This document shows positions 1-6,765 of a DNA stretch of 10,126 nucleotides, one piece after another; position 1 is the stretch's first letter; each line of letters begins with the position of its first letter. This stretch comes from CAYSCW01 sp964449165. GTDB taxonomy: Bacteria > Acidobacteriota > Aminicenantia > Aminicenantales > Aminicenantaceae. The stretch lies in NCBI GenBank assembly GCA_964449165.1, contig CAYVAT010000070.1, forward strand, positions 1 to 10,126, in the 5' to 3' direction. The notes below the pieces were generated by a model. The model had not been told where the DNA came from. It saw only the letters and a list, made by a program, of their open reading frames with translations, and searched no databases. Position numbers and translations under genes: made by a program.

Positions 1-16
1 CCACCCGCCACCATGG

Positions 17-142
17 GCTTCGGATGGAGAACAACCGCCGCCTTAGGGGAACATAACTGGTCGCAACGCTGGTTGCTGTCCATCCTCGCCAAGACCCTCC
101 ATCCCTCCGCTATGAGCTTCGAATGGACTGGAACCGCCGCCT
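17..142. repeat. Direct repeat pair (27 nt, 99-nt spacing) in a structured G+C-rich block
   Basis: Bases 17-43 and 116-142 are two copies of a 27-base segment, starting GCTTCG and ending AACCGCCGCCT, that match at about 22 of 27 positions. Between them, GGATGGA (22-28) can pair with TCCATCC (79-85), and GCAAC/GTTGC (63-67/72-76) makes a small hairpin inside that stem. TCCATCC occurs again at 98-104. The block is richer in G+C than the genes that follow. The 99-base spacing equals 33 codons, and a minus-strand frame stays open from 161 to the left edge, so the repeat would recur in frame there (AAVPVHSKL and AAVVLHPKP). I recognise no protein family, and a noncoding intergenic repeat is at least as likely. 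The repeat itself is seen directly; its nature is inference. Confidence 0.5.
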
Positions 143-147
143 CCTCT

Positions 148-227
148 GGGGTCAGGGTTCGTCATTCATGTTATGCCAGAAGTTATATTCTTGCTTTGTC
201 CTTTCATTCCTGATGAAGCCTGACCCC
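148..227. repeat. Imperfect inverted repeat (17-bp arms, GGGGTCAGG ends), mobile-element-like
   Basis: The left arm at 148-164 begins GGGGTCAGGGTTC. The right arm at 211-227 ends CCTGACCCC. Reverse-complementing the right arm gives GGGGTCAGGCTTCATCA, which matches the left arm at 15 of 17 positions. The 46-base interior has a further ATG/CAT pairing three bases inside the arms and no ORF. Inverted GGGGTCAGG-type ends resemble those of small nonautonomous elements and of repeats near REP-associated Y1 transposases, but that resemblance is from memory. No transposase or target-site duplication is visible. It could also be a stable RNA hairpin downstream of a gene to the left. Confidence 0.5.
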
Positions 228-280
228 GAATTCCTATTATATGGTAATAAAAAAGAGAATACTGTAAAATTTAGTTGAGG

Positions 281-562
281 ATGAAGTCACAGAGAATGAA
301 GGAGTTGATAGAAGCCTGTAAAAATGGAGAACGATCAGGTCTTGAGTTGCGTTTTTATTCAGGATACAAAGGCAGTGAAACCCCTCGCTCAATTCGTATC
401 GGAGGGAAGGAGTTTCAGATTGACGAGGTTCTCTGGCGCAAGAGAGGTTATGACCGGAAATCTGCAAAAACATACGAGGATTTCAAATGCCGTTTGAAAG
501 GACAGACGGTCAGGATCACCGTCTACGATACAGGAGAATGGGCAATTTCATTCCCTGAATAG
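281..562 (+). CDS. Small conserved-type protein of unknown function (93 aa)
   Basis: This is a soluble, charged protein with no signal peptide or membrane segment. From the ATG at 281 it has 93 residues: a short helical, basic N-terminus (about 1-20), then alternating beta-like segments. Visible motifs are ETPRS at 33-37, the segment GKEFQIDEVLWR at about 42-53, and a closing GEWAISF near 85-91. This order (ETPRS, then a 'DEVL.R' strand, then a terminal 'W.(L/I)' strand) resembles small SH3-like bacterial proteins such as the DUF6504-type family. I make that comparison from memory and hold it loosely. The start is uncertain. An in-frame TAG at 272-274 limits it to TTG 275, ATG 281 or ATG 296, and none has a well-spaced Shine-Dalgarno sequence (GAGG sits directly against ATG 281). 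It ends 96 bases before mfd on the same strand and could be cotranscribed. Its function is unknown. Confidence 0.7.
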   Translation: MKSQRMKELIEACKNGERSGLELRFYSGYKGSETPRSIRIGGKEFQIDEVLWRKRGYDRKSAKTYEDFKCRLKGQTVRITVYDTGEWAISFPE

Positions 563-619
563 CCTCTATTTCTATAAATTTAAAAAATTTTACTTCAACT
601 GTCATCTTCACCCAAAGGT

Positions 620-649
620 TAGACGGCATAAACACACTGGGCGTATAAT
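620..649 (+). promoter_or_regulatory. Possible sigma70-like promoter just ahead of mfd
   Basis: A perfect TATAAT lies at 644-649, with TAGACG (4/6 to TTGACA) at 620-625 and an 18-base spacer. The ATG of mfd is only 9 bases beyond the -10, so a transcript from here would be nearly leaderless and would omit the AGGA at 650-653 that otherwise looks like the ribosome binding site. Either this promoter is real and gives a leaderless mRNA, or the TATAAT is chance in an AT-rich gap and mfd is read from further upstream. Confidence 0.3.
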
Positions 650-658
650 AGGAAAACG

Positions 659-3600
659 ATGAGTTTGGATTTTCTGAAAGAGACCGATGAATTCAAGGGG
701 TTTCTCCAGGCTGTAAAACAAGGCAAAAAAGGATTAAGAGTCACTGGCCTCACCGAGTCAGCCAAGCCCTATTTTCTGGCTATGTTGGCCGTTGAGTCGG
801 GAAAAAGACTCGTCTTGATCCGTTCCTTTTCCTCGCCTCTTTCTTCTTTAGAAGAGCAGACTCGGTTTTTCTTATCTCAATTTTCCTCGGATATAAAAAT
901 CCGATCTCTCCCAGCCCTTTCAGGAAATCCCTACCATGAGATCTCTCCTTCCCTCGATTCCATATCTTCAAGGATGTCTTTTTTTTATGATCTCCTTCAT
1001 CGCCCACCCTCCATGGTGGTTACCAATCTGTTCGGACTGCTTAAGCCCTTTCCCCGCATCCAGAATTTGAAATGCTTTTTTAGGGAGCTTGGGATCGGGG
1101 ATAGCATCGAGCGGGACCGCCTTCTCGGAATCATAGACGAGTATGGTTACACCCTGGAGGATTTGGTGAATTCTGCTGGGGAATATGCCTGGAGAGGAGG
1201 GATTGTGGATGTTTTTTCTCCTTGGGAGCCTTTTCCATTTCGAGTTGAGTTAAGTGGAGATGAAATCATCTCCTTACGGCAGTTTAATCCCTCCACCCAG
1301 AAATCTGTGAGAAAAGTGGAGCGTTTCATTTTACCCTCGCTTGTTGAATTTCCCGCATCTTCTCAATTTGTGGATGAGTGGGCGGAGTTAGCCCAGAAAA
1401 CGGCCGATTACGCATCGAGAAGCGATGTAGAGGAAAAAATCGATCGGGCAGGACAGAGAGATTTTCCGCCTACATTCTCTTTTCTGAGTCTTCTTCACAA
1501 GGATCATTTTGTCTCTTTTGATGAATACCTCAAGGATTATCTGTTTATGATCGATGATTCGGATGAAGTGGAGAAAGAATGGAAGGAAGCCACCGAGGAT
1601 TTAAAAGAACAATATCAGGCATTGAGAAAAGAGAAAAGATTTCATCTTTCCCCAGAAGAGATGTATCCTCCTTATCTTTGGGAAAGAATCAAAAAAGAGG
1701 CCATCCTCTGGAAGGAACTGAACTCCTCCAGAGAAAGATCTGTGTTTTCTTTCTCCTTCCAATCCGCACCAAGGTTTAAAAACAAGATTCCTTTCTTTCT
1801 TCGCTATATACAGAAATTACAGGAAGAAGGTGAGAGATGCTTCATATATTTTACTGGTGAAGGCGTCCGCCAGAAATTGGGGACTCTTCTCTCCCAGCAC
1901 CAGATTCCTTATCTTGAATCCGCTTCCTCTTTCAGCCCTTATCGGGAGGAAGCCGTGATGCTTCTTGTGGGTGGGCTCGAGCATGGATTCAGCTATCCCA
2001 AAGAAAAAATCATTTTTTTTGCTGAGAAAGATATTTTCACCGAGGAAAGGATTCTGGTCTCGCGTCGGCCGGTCAGGCCCTTCCTCTCTCATTTTCAGGA
2101 TTTAGAGACGGGAGATTATGTTGTTCATACAGATTATGGGATCGGCATCTTTAAAGGCTTGGTCAAGATTAAGGTGGATGAGAAGAACCGGGAATGTATC
2201 GAATTGCTGTACAAAGACGACGATAAACTTTTTGTACCAGTGGAGGATCTTAACCTTGTCCAGAAATTCTCCAAAGTGGGTTCGAGCTATCCTCTTTTAA
2301 ACAAGCTTGGTACTCCTTCGTGGGAGAGGACCAAGGACAGAACCAAGAAGGCTATTCAGGACATGGCTAAAGAGCTTCTTCATCTCTATGCTCAGAGAAA
2401 GGCGGTCAAAGGCTTCAGATTCAGCCCTCAAGGGGAATGGCAAGAGGAGTTTGAAAGGACATTTGAATACGAAGAGACGGATGACCAGTTGCGCTCTGTC
2501 AAGGAAATCATGAAAGACATGGAATTAGACTTTCCCATGGACCGGCTTCTTGTCGGAGATGTGGGTTATGGAAAAACAGAAGTGGCTATGAGAGCGGCCT
2601 TTAAGGCTATTATGGATGGAAAGCAGGTGGCTGTTCTCTGTCCGACCACTGTGCTGGTCAATCAACACTTGAACACCTTCCGGACAAGGATGGTCCTTTT
2701 TCCTGTTCGCATAGAAGCTCTCAGCCGGCTGCAGACTAAATCCAAGCAGAAGAGGATAGTTGAAGATTTGAAGAAGGGACTGGTCGATATCATCATCGGC
2801 ACTCATCGGCTCCTCTCCCAGGATGTGAAGTTTCGTGATTTGGGCATTCTGGTCGTGGATGAGGAGCAAAGATTTGGGGTCAAGCACAAAGAAAAGATCA
2901 AACAGATGAGAGCCAATATCGATGTTTTGACTCTCAGCGCGACGCCTATACCAAGGACTTTGAATCTGTCTCTGACTGGTCTCAGAGACATGAGCCTTAT
3001 AGAGACTCCCCCCAAGGACAGGTTGGCCATCCATACCGTAGTGGCTCCTTCCAGTCCGAAGCTCATCGGCTCTGCCATAAAGATGGAACTGGCACGTAAA
3101 GGCCAGGTATATTACATCCACAACCGTATTGATAATATCGAGCAGGTCTCCTCCAGAATTGAGAGGTTGGTTCCTCAGGCTAGGTTAGCAGTTGTCCACG
3201 GCCAGATGTCGGGCGCGATGCTGGAGAAAAGGATGGTCGATTTTATCAACCAGAAATACAATGTTCTGGTATCCACTACCATCATCGAAAACGGAATAGA
3301 TATTCCTCTGGTCAACACTCTCATCGTAGACCAGGCTCATCGTTTTGGTTTGGCTCAGCTCTACCAACTGCGGGGAAGAGTGGGGCGCTCCTCCCGTCAA
3401 GCCGTTGCCTATTTCCTGGTTCCTCCTTTTGTAGAGCTGACCCCATTGGCCAAGGAGCGTCTGAAGGCTCTGCAGGAGTTCAGCAAGCTGGGTTCAGGTT
3501 TTCGTCTGGCGGCAAAAGATCTAGAAATAAGAGGAGCAGGAAGTTTTTTAGGCTCCAAACAGCATGGCTACATGGAAGCTGTGGGCTTTGACTACTATAT

Positions 3601-4087
3601 GTATCTATTGGACCGAACCATAAAAGAAATGAAGGGAGAGAAGGTTGAGGAGCGAAAACCCGAGATCAATCTGAAAGTGGATATTCGCATCCCGGAAGAA
3701 TATCTCCCTCAAATTAATTTGAGGCTGAATCTCTACAAGAGAATCTCCTCTGTAGAGGATTTGGATGAGATCCAAAAAATCAAGGAAGAAATAATGGACA
3801 GGTTTGGAACCCTTCCCAGAAGCATGGAGAATCTTCTTCTTTACGGAGAGATAAAATTTTTGGCTCAAGAGAATAAAATTCAATCTATCGACCGAGTCAT
3901 TAATAAAATCGTGTTTAAATTTTATCCTCGTCATACGGCTGACCTGACTCATCTTCAAGAGTTTCTTGAAAAGCACTCCGGTTCCATCACTCCTCAGGGA
4001 GTAATGAGTTTTTCTCTTTCTGGTGAAGGAGAGGCGCAGATGATGGATGAAACCATATCTATCTTGAATGAGTTATCTTTAATGTAA
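659..4087 (+). CDS. mfd: Transcription-repair coupling factor Mfd
   Basis: Mfd is an ATP-dependent DNA translocase that releases RNA polymerase stalled at lesions and recruits UvrA to start nucleotide excision repair in the cytoplasm. The 1142-residue length is normal for the family (E. coli about 1148). The N-terminal third is the UvrB-like module. It has a degenerate nucleotide loop near residues 28-36 and the UvrA-contact region around GEYAWRGGIVDVF (174-186). The CarD-like RNA polymerase interaction domain starts near residue 482 (LETGDYVVH...GIGIFKGL). The superfamily 2 motor follows, with Walker A GDVGYGKT (633-640), Walker B-type DEEQ (734-737), motif III SATPIPRT (760-767) and motif VI QLRGRVGRS (903-911). 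The C-terminal autoinhibitory TRCF domain lies at about 1010-1110. All motor motifs look intact. AGGA at 650-653 supports the ATG at 659. The stop is 24 bases before the next gene's likely start, which suggests an operon. Confidence 0.97.
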   Translation: MSLDFLKETDEFKGFLQAVKQGKKGLRVTGLTESAKPYFLAMLAVESGKRLVLIRSFSSPLSSLEEQTRFFLSQFSSDIKIRSLPALSGNPYHEISPSLDSISSRMSFFYDLLHRPPSMVVTNLFGLLKPFPRIQNLKCFFRELGIGDSIERDRLLGIIDEYGYTLEDLVNSAGEYAWRGGIVDVFSPWEPFPFRVELSGDEIISLRQFNPSTQKSVRKVERFILPSLVEFPASSQFVDEWAELAQKTADYASRSDVEEKIDRAGQRDFPPTFSFLSLLHKDHFVSFDEYLKDYLFMIDDSDEVEKEWKEATEDLKEQYQALRKEKRFHLSPEEMYPPYLWERIKKEAILWKELNSSRERSVFSFSFQSAPRFKNKIPFFLRYIQKLQEEGERCFIYFTGEGVRQKLGTLLSQHQIPYLESASSFSPYREEAVMLLVGGLEHGFSYPKEKIIFFAEKDIFTEERILVSRRPVRPFLSHFQDLETGDYVVHTDYGIGIFKGLVKIKVDEKNRECIELLYKDDDKLFVPVEDLNLVQKFSKVGSSYPLLNKLGTPSWERTKDRTKKAIQDMAKELLHLYAQRKAVKGFRFSPQGEWQEEFERTFEYEETDDQLRSVKEIMKDMELDFPMDRLLVGDVGYGKTEVAMRAAFKAIMDGKQVAVLCPTTVLVNQHLNTFRTRMVLFPVRIEALSRLQTKSKQKRIVEDLKKGLVDIIIGTHRLLSQDVKFRDLGILVVDEEQRFGVKHKEKIKQMRANIDVLTLSATPIPRTLNLSLTGLRDMSLIETPPKDRLAIHTVVAPSSPKLIGSAIKMELARKGQVYYIHNRIDNIEQVSSRIERLVPQARLAVVHGQMSGAMLEKRMVDFINQKYNVLVSTTIIENGIDIPLVNTLIVDQAHRFGLAQLYQLRGRVGRSSRQAVAYFLVPPFVELTPLAKERLKALQEFSKLGSGFRLAAKDLEIRGAGSFLGSKQHGYMEAVGFDYYMYLLDRTIKEMKGEKVEERKPEINLKVDIRIPEEYLPQINLRLNLYKRISSVEDLDEIQKIKEEIMDRFGTLPRSMENLLLYGEIKFLAQENKIQSIDRVINKIVFKFYPRHTADLTHLQEFLEKHSGSITPQGVMSFSLSGEGEAQMMDETISILNELSLM

Positions 4088-4111
4088 TATAATGAATTGA
4101 AATTAAAAAAG

Positions 4112-5092
4112 ATGAGCGGTTTTAGACTCAAAATAAAAGGAATGATGTTTTTCCCCCTGTTCCTTTTATTATTTCTTTGGAGTTGTAAAGGTGAGAATGC
4201 CAGGCAGAAGTCACAGACATCCGAGATGGAAATTTTAAAGGAGCAGGACAGCGTTATACTGAAAGTCAAGGATTCATCCTATTGTAACTCTGATTTTGAA
4301 AGCTATGTCCACGAGATGACAGGAAACCAGCTGCATGCTTTATTGCCTGCCTCTCTCTCCAGGCTTATGGATAATTTCATCGAAGAAAGGATTTTTCTCC
4401 AGGCTGCAAAGGACCAGAATTTTTCCTTGACTTGGGAAGAAAAGAAAGGATACCTGGCGAAACTGAGGGGAGAATCATGGAGCGGAGTACAAAAAGGGCC
4501 GATTGACGAATCCGAATACAAGAATCTGTTTGACAGGTTACTCATAGAGAAATACACCTTTGAGCTGGTGAAAGACCTGGATGTCGAGGATGGAGAGATC
4601 AAGGAGTATTATGATTCTCACAAAGAAGAATTCTTCAAGCCTGAGAGAGTCGAGGTAAGTCAGGTATTGCTCAAGACAGAGGAGAAAGCCATCGAGTTAC
4701 TGGAGAAGCTGAAAGACGCCTCTGATGAAGAATTTCGAGAGATCGCCGAGAAAGAATCTGTGGGAATTGAGGCAGATAAAGGTGGAATGATGGGAATTTT
4801 TGAAATGGGAGAGCTTCCTTATGAAATGGAAAAGGTGATTTTTTCATTGAAAGAAGGAGAATTGAGTCAGGTTGTGGAGTCCGCTTATGGCTATCATATC
4901 TTCAGGCTGGATAAACGCTTCCAGCCCGAGTTGATTTCCCTTGAGGAAGCATCGCATTCCATAAAAGTGAAAATCTTAGATCAAAAGATCAAAGCGATTA
5001 TCTCTCAACATGCGGAGGATTTAAAAAACAGCACTGTATGGAGTTTCTATCCTCAAAATCTAGCCTTCCCTTATCAAAGGAATAGCCCATGA
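4112..5092 (+). CDS. Parvulin-type (PpiC) peptidyl-prolyl isomerase lipoprotein
   Basis: This is a predicted lipoprotein of the SurA/PrsA type that would help fold exported proteins. From ATG 4112 (326 aa) it has a basic n-region, a hydrophobic core and the lipobox L-W-S-C with Cys25 (codon 4184-4186). A SurA-N-like helical region follows, then one rotamase domain at about residues 175-268, recognisable by GGMMGIFEMGELP and the end motif GYHIF. Trp at lipobox position -2 is unusual, but Leu -3 and Ser -1 fit. The 'RHIL' strand that normally carries the first conserved His reads VSQVLL, so that His is Gln here, while the C-terminal GYH His is kept. The start is uncertain: TTG 4097 and ATG 4142/4145 are in frame. 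4142 would strip the positive n-region, so 4112 is preferred although its ribosome site is weak. The stop overlaps the next start as ATGA. Confidence 0.85.
   Translation: MSGFRLKIKGMMFFPLFLLLFLWSCKGENARQKSQTSEMEILKEQDSVILKVKDSSYCNSDFESYVHEMTGNQLHALLPASLSRLMDNFIEERIFLQAAKDQNFSLTWEEKKGYLAKLRGESWSGVQKGPIDESEYKNLFDRLLIEKYTFELVKDLDVEDGEIKEYYDSHKEEFFKPERVEVSQVLLKTEEKAIELLEKLKDASDEEFREIAEKESVGIEADKGGMMGIFEMGELPYEMEKVIFSLKEGELSQVVESAYGYHIFRLDKRFQPELISLEEASHSIKVKILDQKIKAIISQHAEDLKNSTVWSFYPQNLAFPYQRNSP
5076..5091 (+). promoter_or_regulatory. Ribosome binding site and ATGA overlap coupling the two parvulin genes
   Basis: AAAGGA at 5076-5081 lies 7 bases before the ATG at 5089. That ATG overlaps the upstream TGA (5090-5092) as ATGA. 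This fixes the start of the SurA-like gene and predicts translational coupling, hence matched output of the two proteins. Confidence 0.75.
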
Positions 5093-6069
5093 ACAAACAT
5101 AAATATTTTCTTGTCTTGTTTCTTATCTTGTCTGCTTCATCTCTTTTTTGGGCAGAGGAAGTTGTTGAGTCTATCGTGGCTATCGTCAATGATGATATCA
5201 TCACCCTCTCTCAGTACAAGAATCAGCATGATGCTCTTTATCAGATGATGAGAGCACAATATCAGGGAGAGGAATTTCAAGAGCAGTACAGACGGGCCAG
5301 AAAAGATCTTTTGGATTCGATGATAACGGAGCTTTTGCTCCTCCAGGAAGCAAAGAAGAGAGGGATAAACGTCGATGAACAGTTGAAACTGGCTATAGAA
5401 AACATAAAGGAGGAGAATCACCTGAACTCCGATGAGGAATTATGGCAGGTCATGCGTCAGCAGGGAATAGACCCTGAGGCATGGAAGCAGCAAATGAGAG
5501 AGAATATCATGAAACAGGGCGTTATCGTGACAGAGGTGGATAGGAGTATTGTCCTGGATGATTCAGAAATCGTTAATTATTACAAGCTGCATCCTGAGGA
5601 ATTTACAGAACCTACAGAGTTCAGCCTGCGGGCGATTTATATTTCCTCGGCCGAAAAGACCAGCAGTGAAGTCGAAGCTCTGAAACAGGAAATAGAATCA
5701 AAGATTGCAGCTGGAGAGGATTTTGCGAGTCTGGCTGGTACATATTCAGAGGGTCCGGCGAAGGAAAACCAAGGTGATCTAGGTACTTTCAAAAAAGGAG
5801 AACTAGAGAAAGATCTGGAGCAGGCTGTAGAGAAATTGAAAGTCGGAGAGATAACTCCCTGGATTAAGTTTAAAGAGGGCTGGTATCTAGTCAAGTTAGA
5901 GGATAAGAAAGAAGAGCGCCTCAAATCTTTCGATGAAGCCAGGCAGGAAATCGATAATAAGCTGTTTAATGAAAAAAGACGAAAAAGGCTTGCTGAATTT
6001 ATCAAGGAACTCAAGGAAAAAAGCTACATAAAGATTCTTAATCCCAATCCCTTGGGATTTGACCAGTAA
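5089..6069 (+). CDS. SurA-like periplasmic chaperone with one parvulin domain
   Basis: This is a predicted periplasmic chaperone for unfolded outer-membrane proteins, 326 aa. It starts with a Sec-type signal peptide (residues 1 to about 22, probably cleaved near FWA-EE). The strand VVESIVAIVNDDIIT (25-39), the usual SurA N-domain opening, follows, then a helical SurA-N core to about 150. A single PPIC domain lies at about 173-271, with FASLAGTYSEG, GDLGTFKKGEL and KVGEITP in order. A charged helical C-terminus completes the fold. E. coli SurA has two parvulin domains, so this is a one-domain form. The domain lacks both conserved His positions: 'RHIL' reads LRAIYI and the closing 'GYH' reads GWY. 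It may therefore act as a chaperone without isomerase activity, as the inactive first parvulin domain of E. coli SurA does. The start is fixed by the ATGA overlap and AAAGGA. Calling it surA itself would overstate the match. Confidence 0.85.
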   Translation: MNKHKYFLVLFLILSASSLFWAEEVVESIVAIVNDDIITLSQYKNQHDALYQMMRAQYQGEEFQEQYRRARKDLLDSMITELLLLQEAKKRGINVDEQLKLAIENIKEENHLNSDEELWQVMRQQGIDPEAWKQQMRENIMKQGVIVTEVDRSIVLDDSEIVNYYKLHPEEFTEPTEFSLRAIYISSAEKTSSEVEALKQEIESKIAAGEDFASLAGTYSEGPAKENQGDLGTFKKGELEKDLEQAVEKLKVGEITPWIKFKEGWYLVKLEDKKEERLKSFDEARQEIDNKLFNEKRRKRLAEFIKELKEKSYIKILNPNPLGFDQ

Positions 6070-6119
6070 ATAGAGGACGTGTGCTGATTTTCTGGAGGCG
6101 GCAATATGTCCCCTTATTT

Positions 6120-6134
6120 CCTGAATAATTCGGG
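6120..6134. terminator. Weak bidirectional hairpin between convergent genes
   Basis: CCTGAA (6120-6125) can pair with TTCGGG (6129-6134) around a TAA loop, with one T-G wobble. It lies in the 72-base gap between the ends of two convergent genes, which is the expected site for a shared terminator. The stem is short and there is no clear T-run on either side, so this is only a candidate. Confidence 0.25.
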
Positions 6135-6141
6135 TTAATAA

Positions 6142-6693
6142 TCAAGGAATGAAGATGGCAGCAGCTATCGCTGTTGTCCACAGTCCTTTCTTTCCTTTGG
6201 CAGTCTGAGTGATGTTTCGGGTTCGGACGATAATTTTATCTGAAATCTTGTAAATATTTTTCTCTTCATCCCAGATCTGGCGGACGTCAAATTCTTCTCC
6301 TAGAGTTGTGGCCAGCATATAGGCAGCCAAGTCTTCTGCATACTGGCCGGCTTCTTTTTCATTTTGGCCATAGGCATGATGTTCAGAGAGATAGCCATAT
6401 CGATTCGGATCGTTGGGAATAGCCAGGCCAACAGAGGCTGAGATCAGGCGGTGGGCTTCATCGGTGGCACATTCGCTCATCACCAGGAAGACAATCTGAC
6501 CAGGTTTGAGGAGTTTCAGTCCCACCTCCTTAGAGATGAGACGGCAACGAGGAGGAATGATGCTTGAGGTTTTAACCAGGTTGAAAGGAGCTATTCCTGC
6601 TGTCCTCAGAGCATCCTCGAAGCTGGCTAATTTTTCTTTGTGTTGACCTTTTCCTTTGGTAAGGAACATTCTTCTGGGAATAATTTCGCTCAT
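6142..6693 (-). CDS. pdaD: Pyruvoyl-dependent arginine decarboxylase
   Basis: The family decarboxylates L-arginine to agmatine, the first step of one polyamine route, using a pyruvoyl group made by self-cleavage at a Ser-Ser pair. This 183-aa protein shows the family pattern from end to end: GKGQHKEKLASFEDALRTAGI (from residue 14), NLVKTSSIIPP (38-48), LKPGQIVF (62-69) and GYLSEHHAYG (100-109). Cleavage is predicted between Ser43 and Ser44, leaving the pyruvoyl on the chain starting at 44. By alignment from memory with the Methanocaldococcus jannaschii enzyme, Asn38 and Glu104 sit where catalytic residues are expected. The archaeal enzyme is about 165 aa, so length is normal. GGAG at 6699-6702 supports the ATG. 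It is the second gene of a minus-strand pair, 67 bases after the membrane-anchored protein. No agmatinase, agmatine deiminase or arginine/agmatine antiporter is visible, so biosynthesis and acid resistance cannot be told apart. Confidence 0.93.
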   Translation of the reverse strand: MSEIIPRRMFLTKGKGQHKEKLASFEDALRTAGIAPFNLVKTSSIIPPRCRLISKEVGLKLLKPGQIVFLVMSECATDEAHRLISASVGLAIPNDPNRYGYLSEHHAYGQNEKEAGQYAEDLAAYMLATTLGEEFDVRQIWDEEKNIYKISDKIIVRTRNITQTAKGKKGLWTTAIAAAIFIP

Positions 6694-6734
6694 AGTTCTC
6701 CTTTTTTCCTTGGGATCGATTTTAGGAAAAGTGG

Positions 6735-6765
6735 CCTAATGGGAAGAATTCCCTCTGTCATTAGG
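6735..6765 (-). other. Nested hairpin at the intercistronic junction
   Basis: An outer stem CCTAAT/ATTAGG (6735-6740/6760-6765) encloses an inner stem GGGAA/TTCCC (6741-6745/6749-6753) with a GAA loop and a 6-base one-sided bulge. It overlaps the TAA stop (6761-6763) of the upstream minus-strand gene. No T-run follows, so it is not a textbook terminator. It could instead set the ratio of the two products by processing, partial termination or mRNA protection. Confidence 0.4.

Noticed and set aside
13..213. Plus-strand 66-aa open frame at the left edge
   Set aside because: It runs through the direct-repeat block and the inverted repeat, has no ribosome site and no family-like sequence. It is better explained by repeat DNA.
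2525..3121. 198-aa minus-strand open frame inside mfd
   Set aside because: It lies opposite the conserved helicase motifs of Mfd, so the openness reflects constraint on the other strand.
4142..5092. Later start (ATG 4142/4145) for the parvulin lipoprotein
   Set aside because: AAAGGA sits directly against these ATGs, and the product would lose the basic n-region needed for a lipoprotein signal peptide.
6040..6059. AATCCC...GGGATT inverted repeat as a terminator of the parvulin operon
   Set aside because: It lies inside the last codons of the SurA-like gene, has a two-base loop for the nearer pair and no T-run after it.
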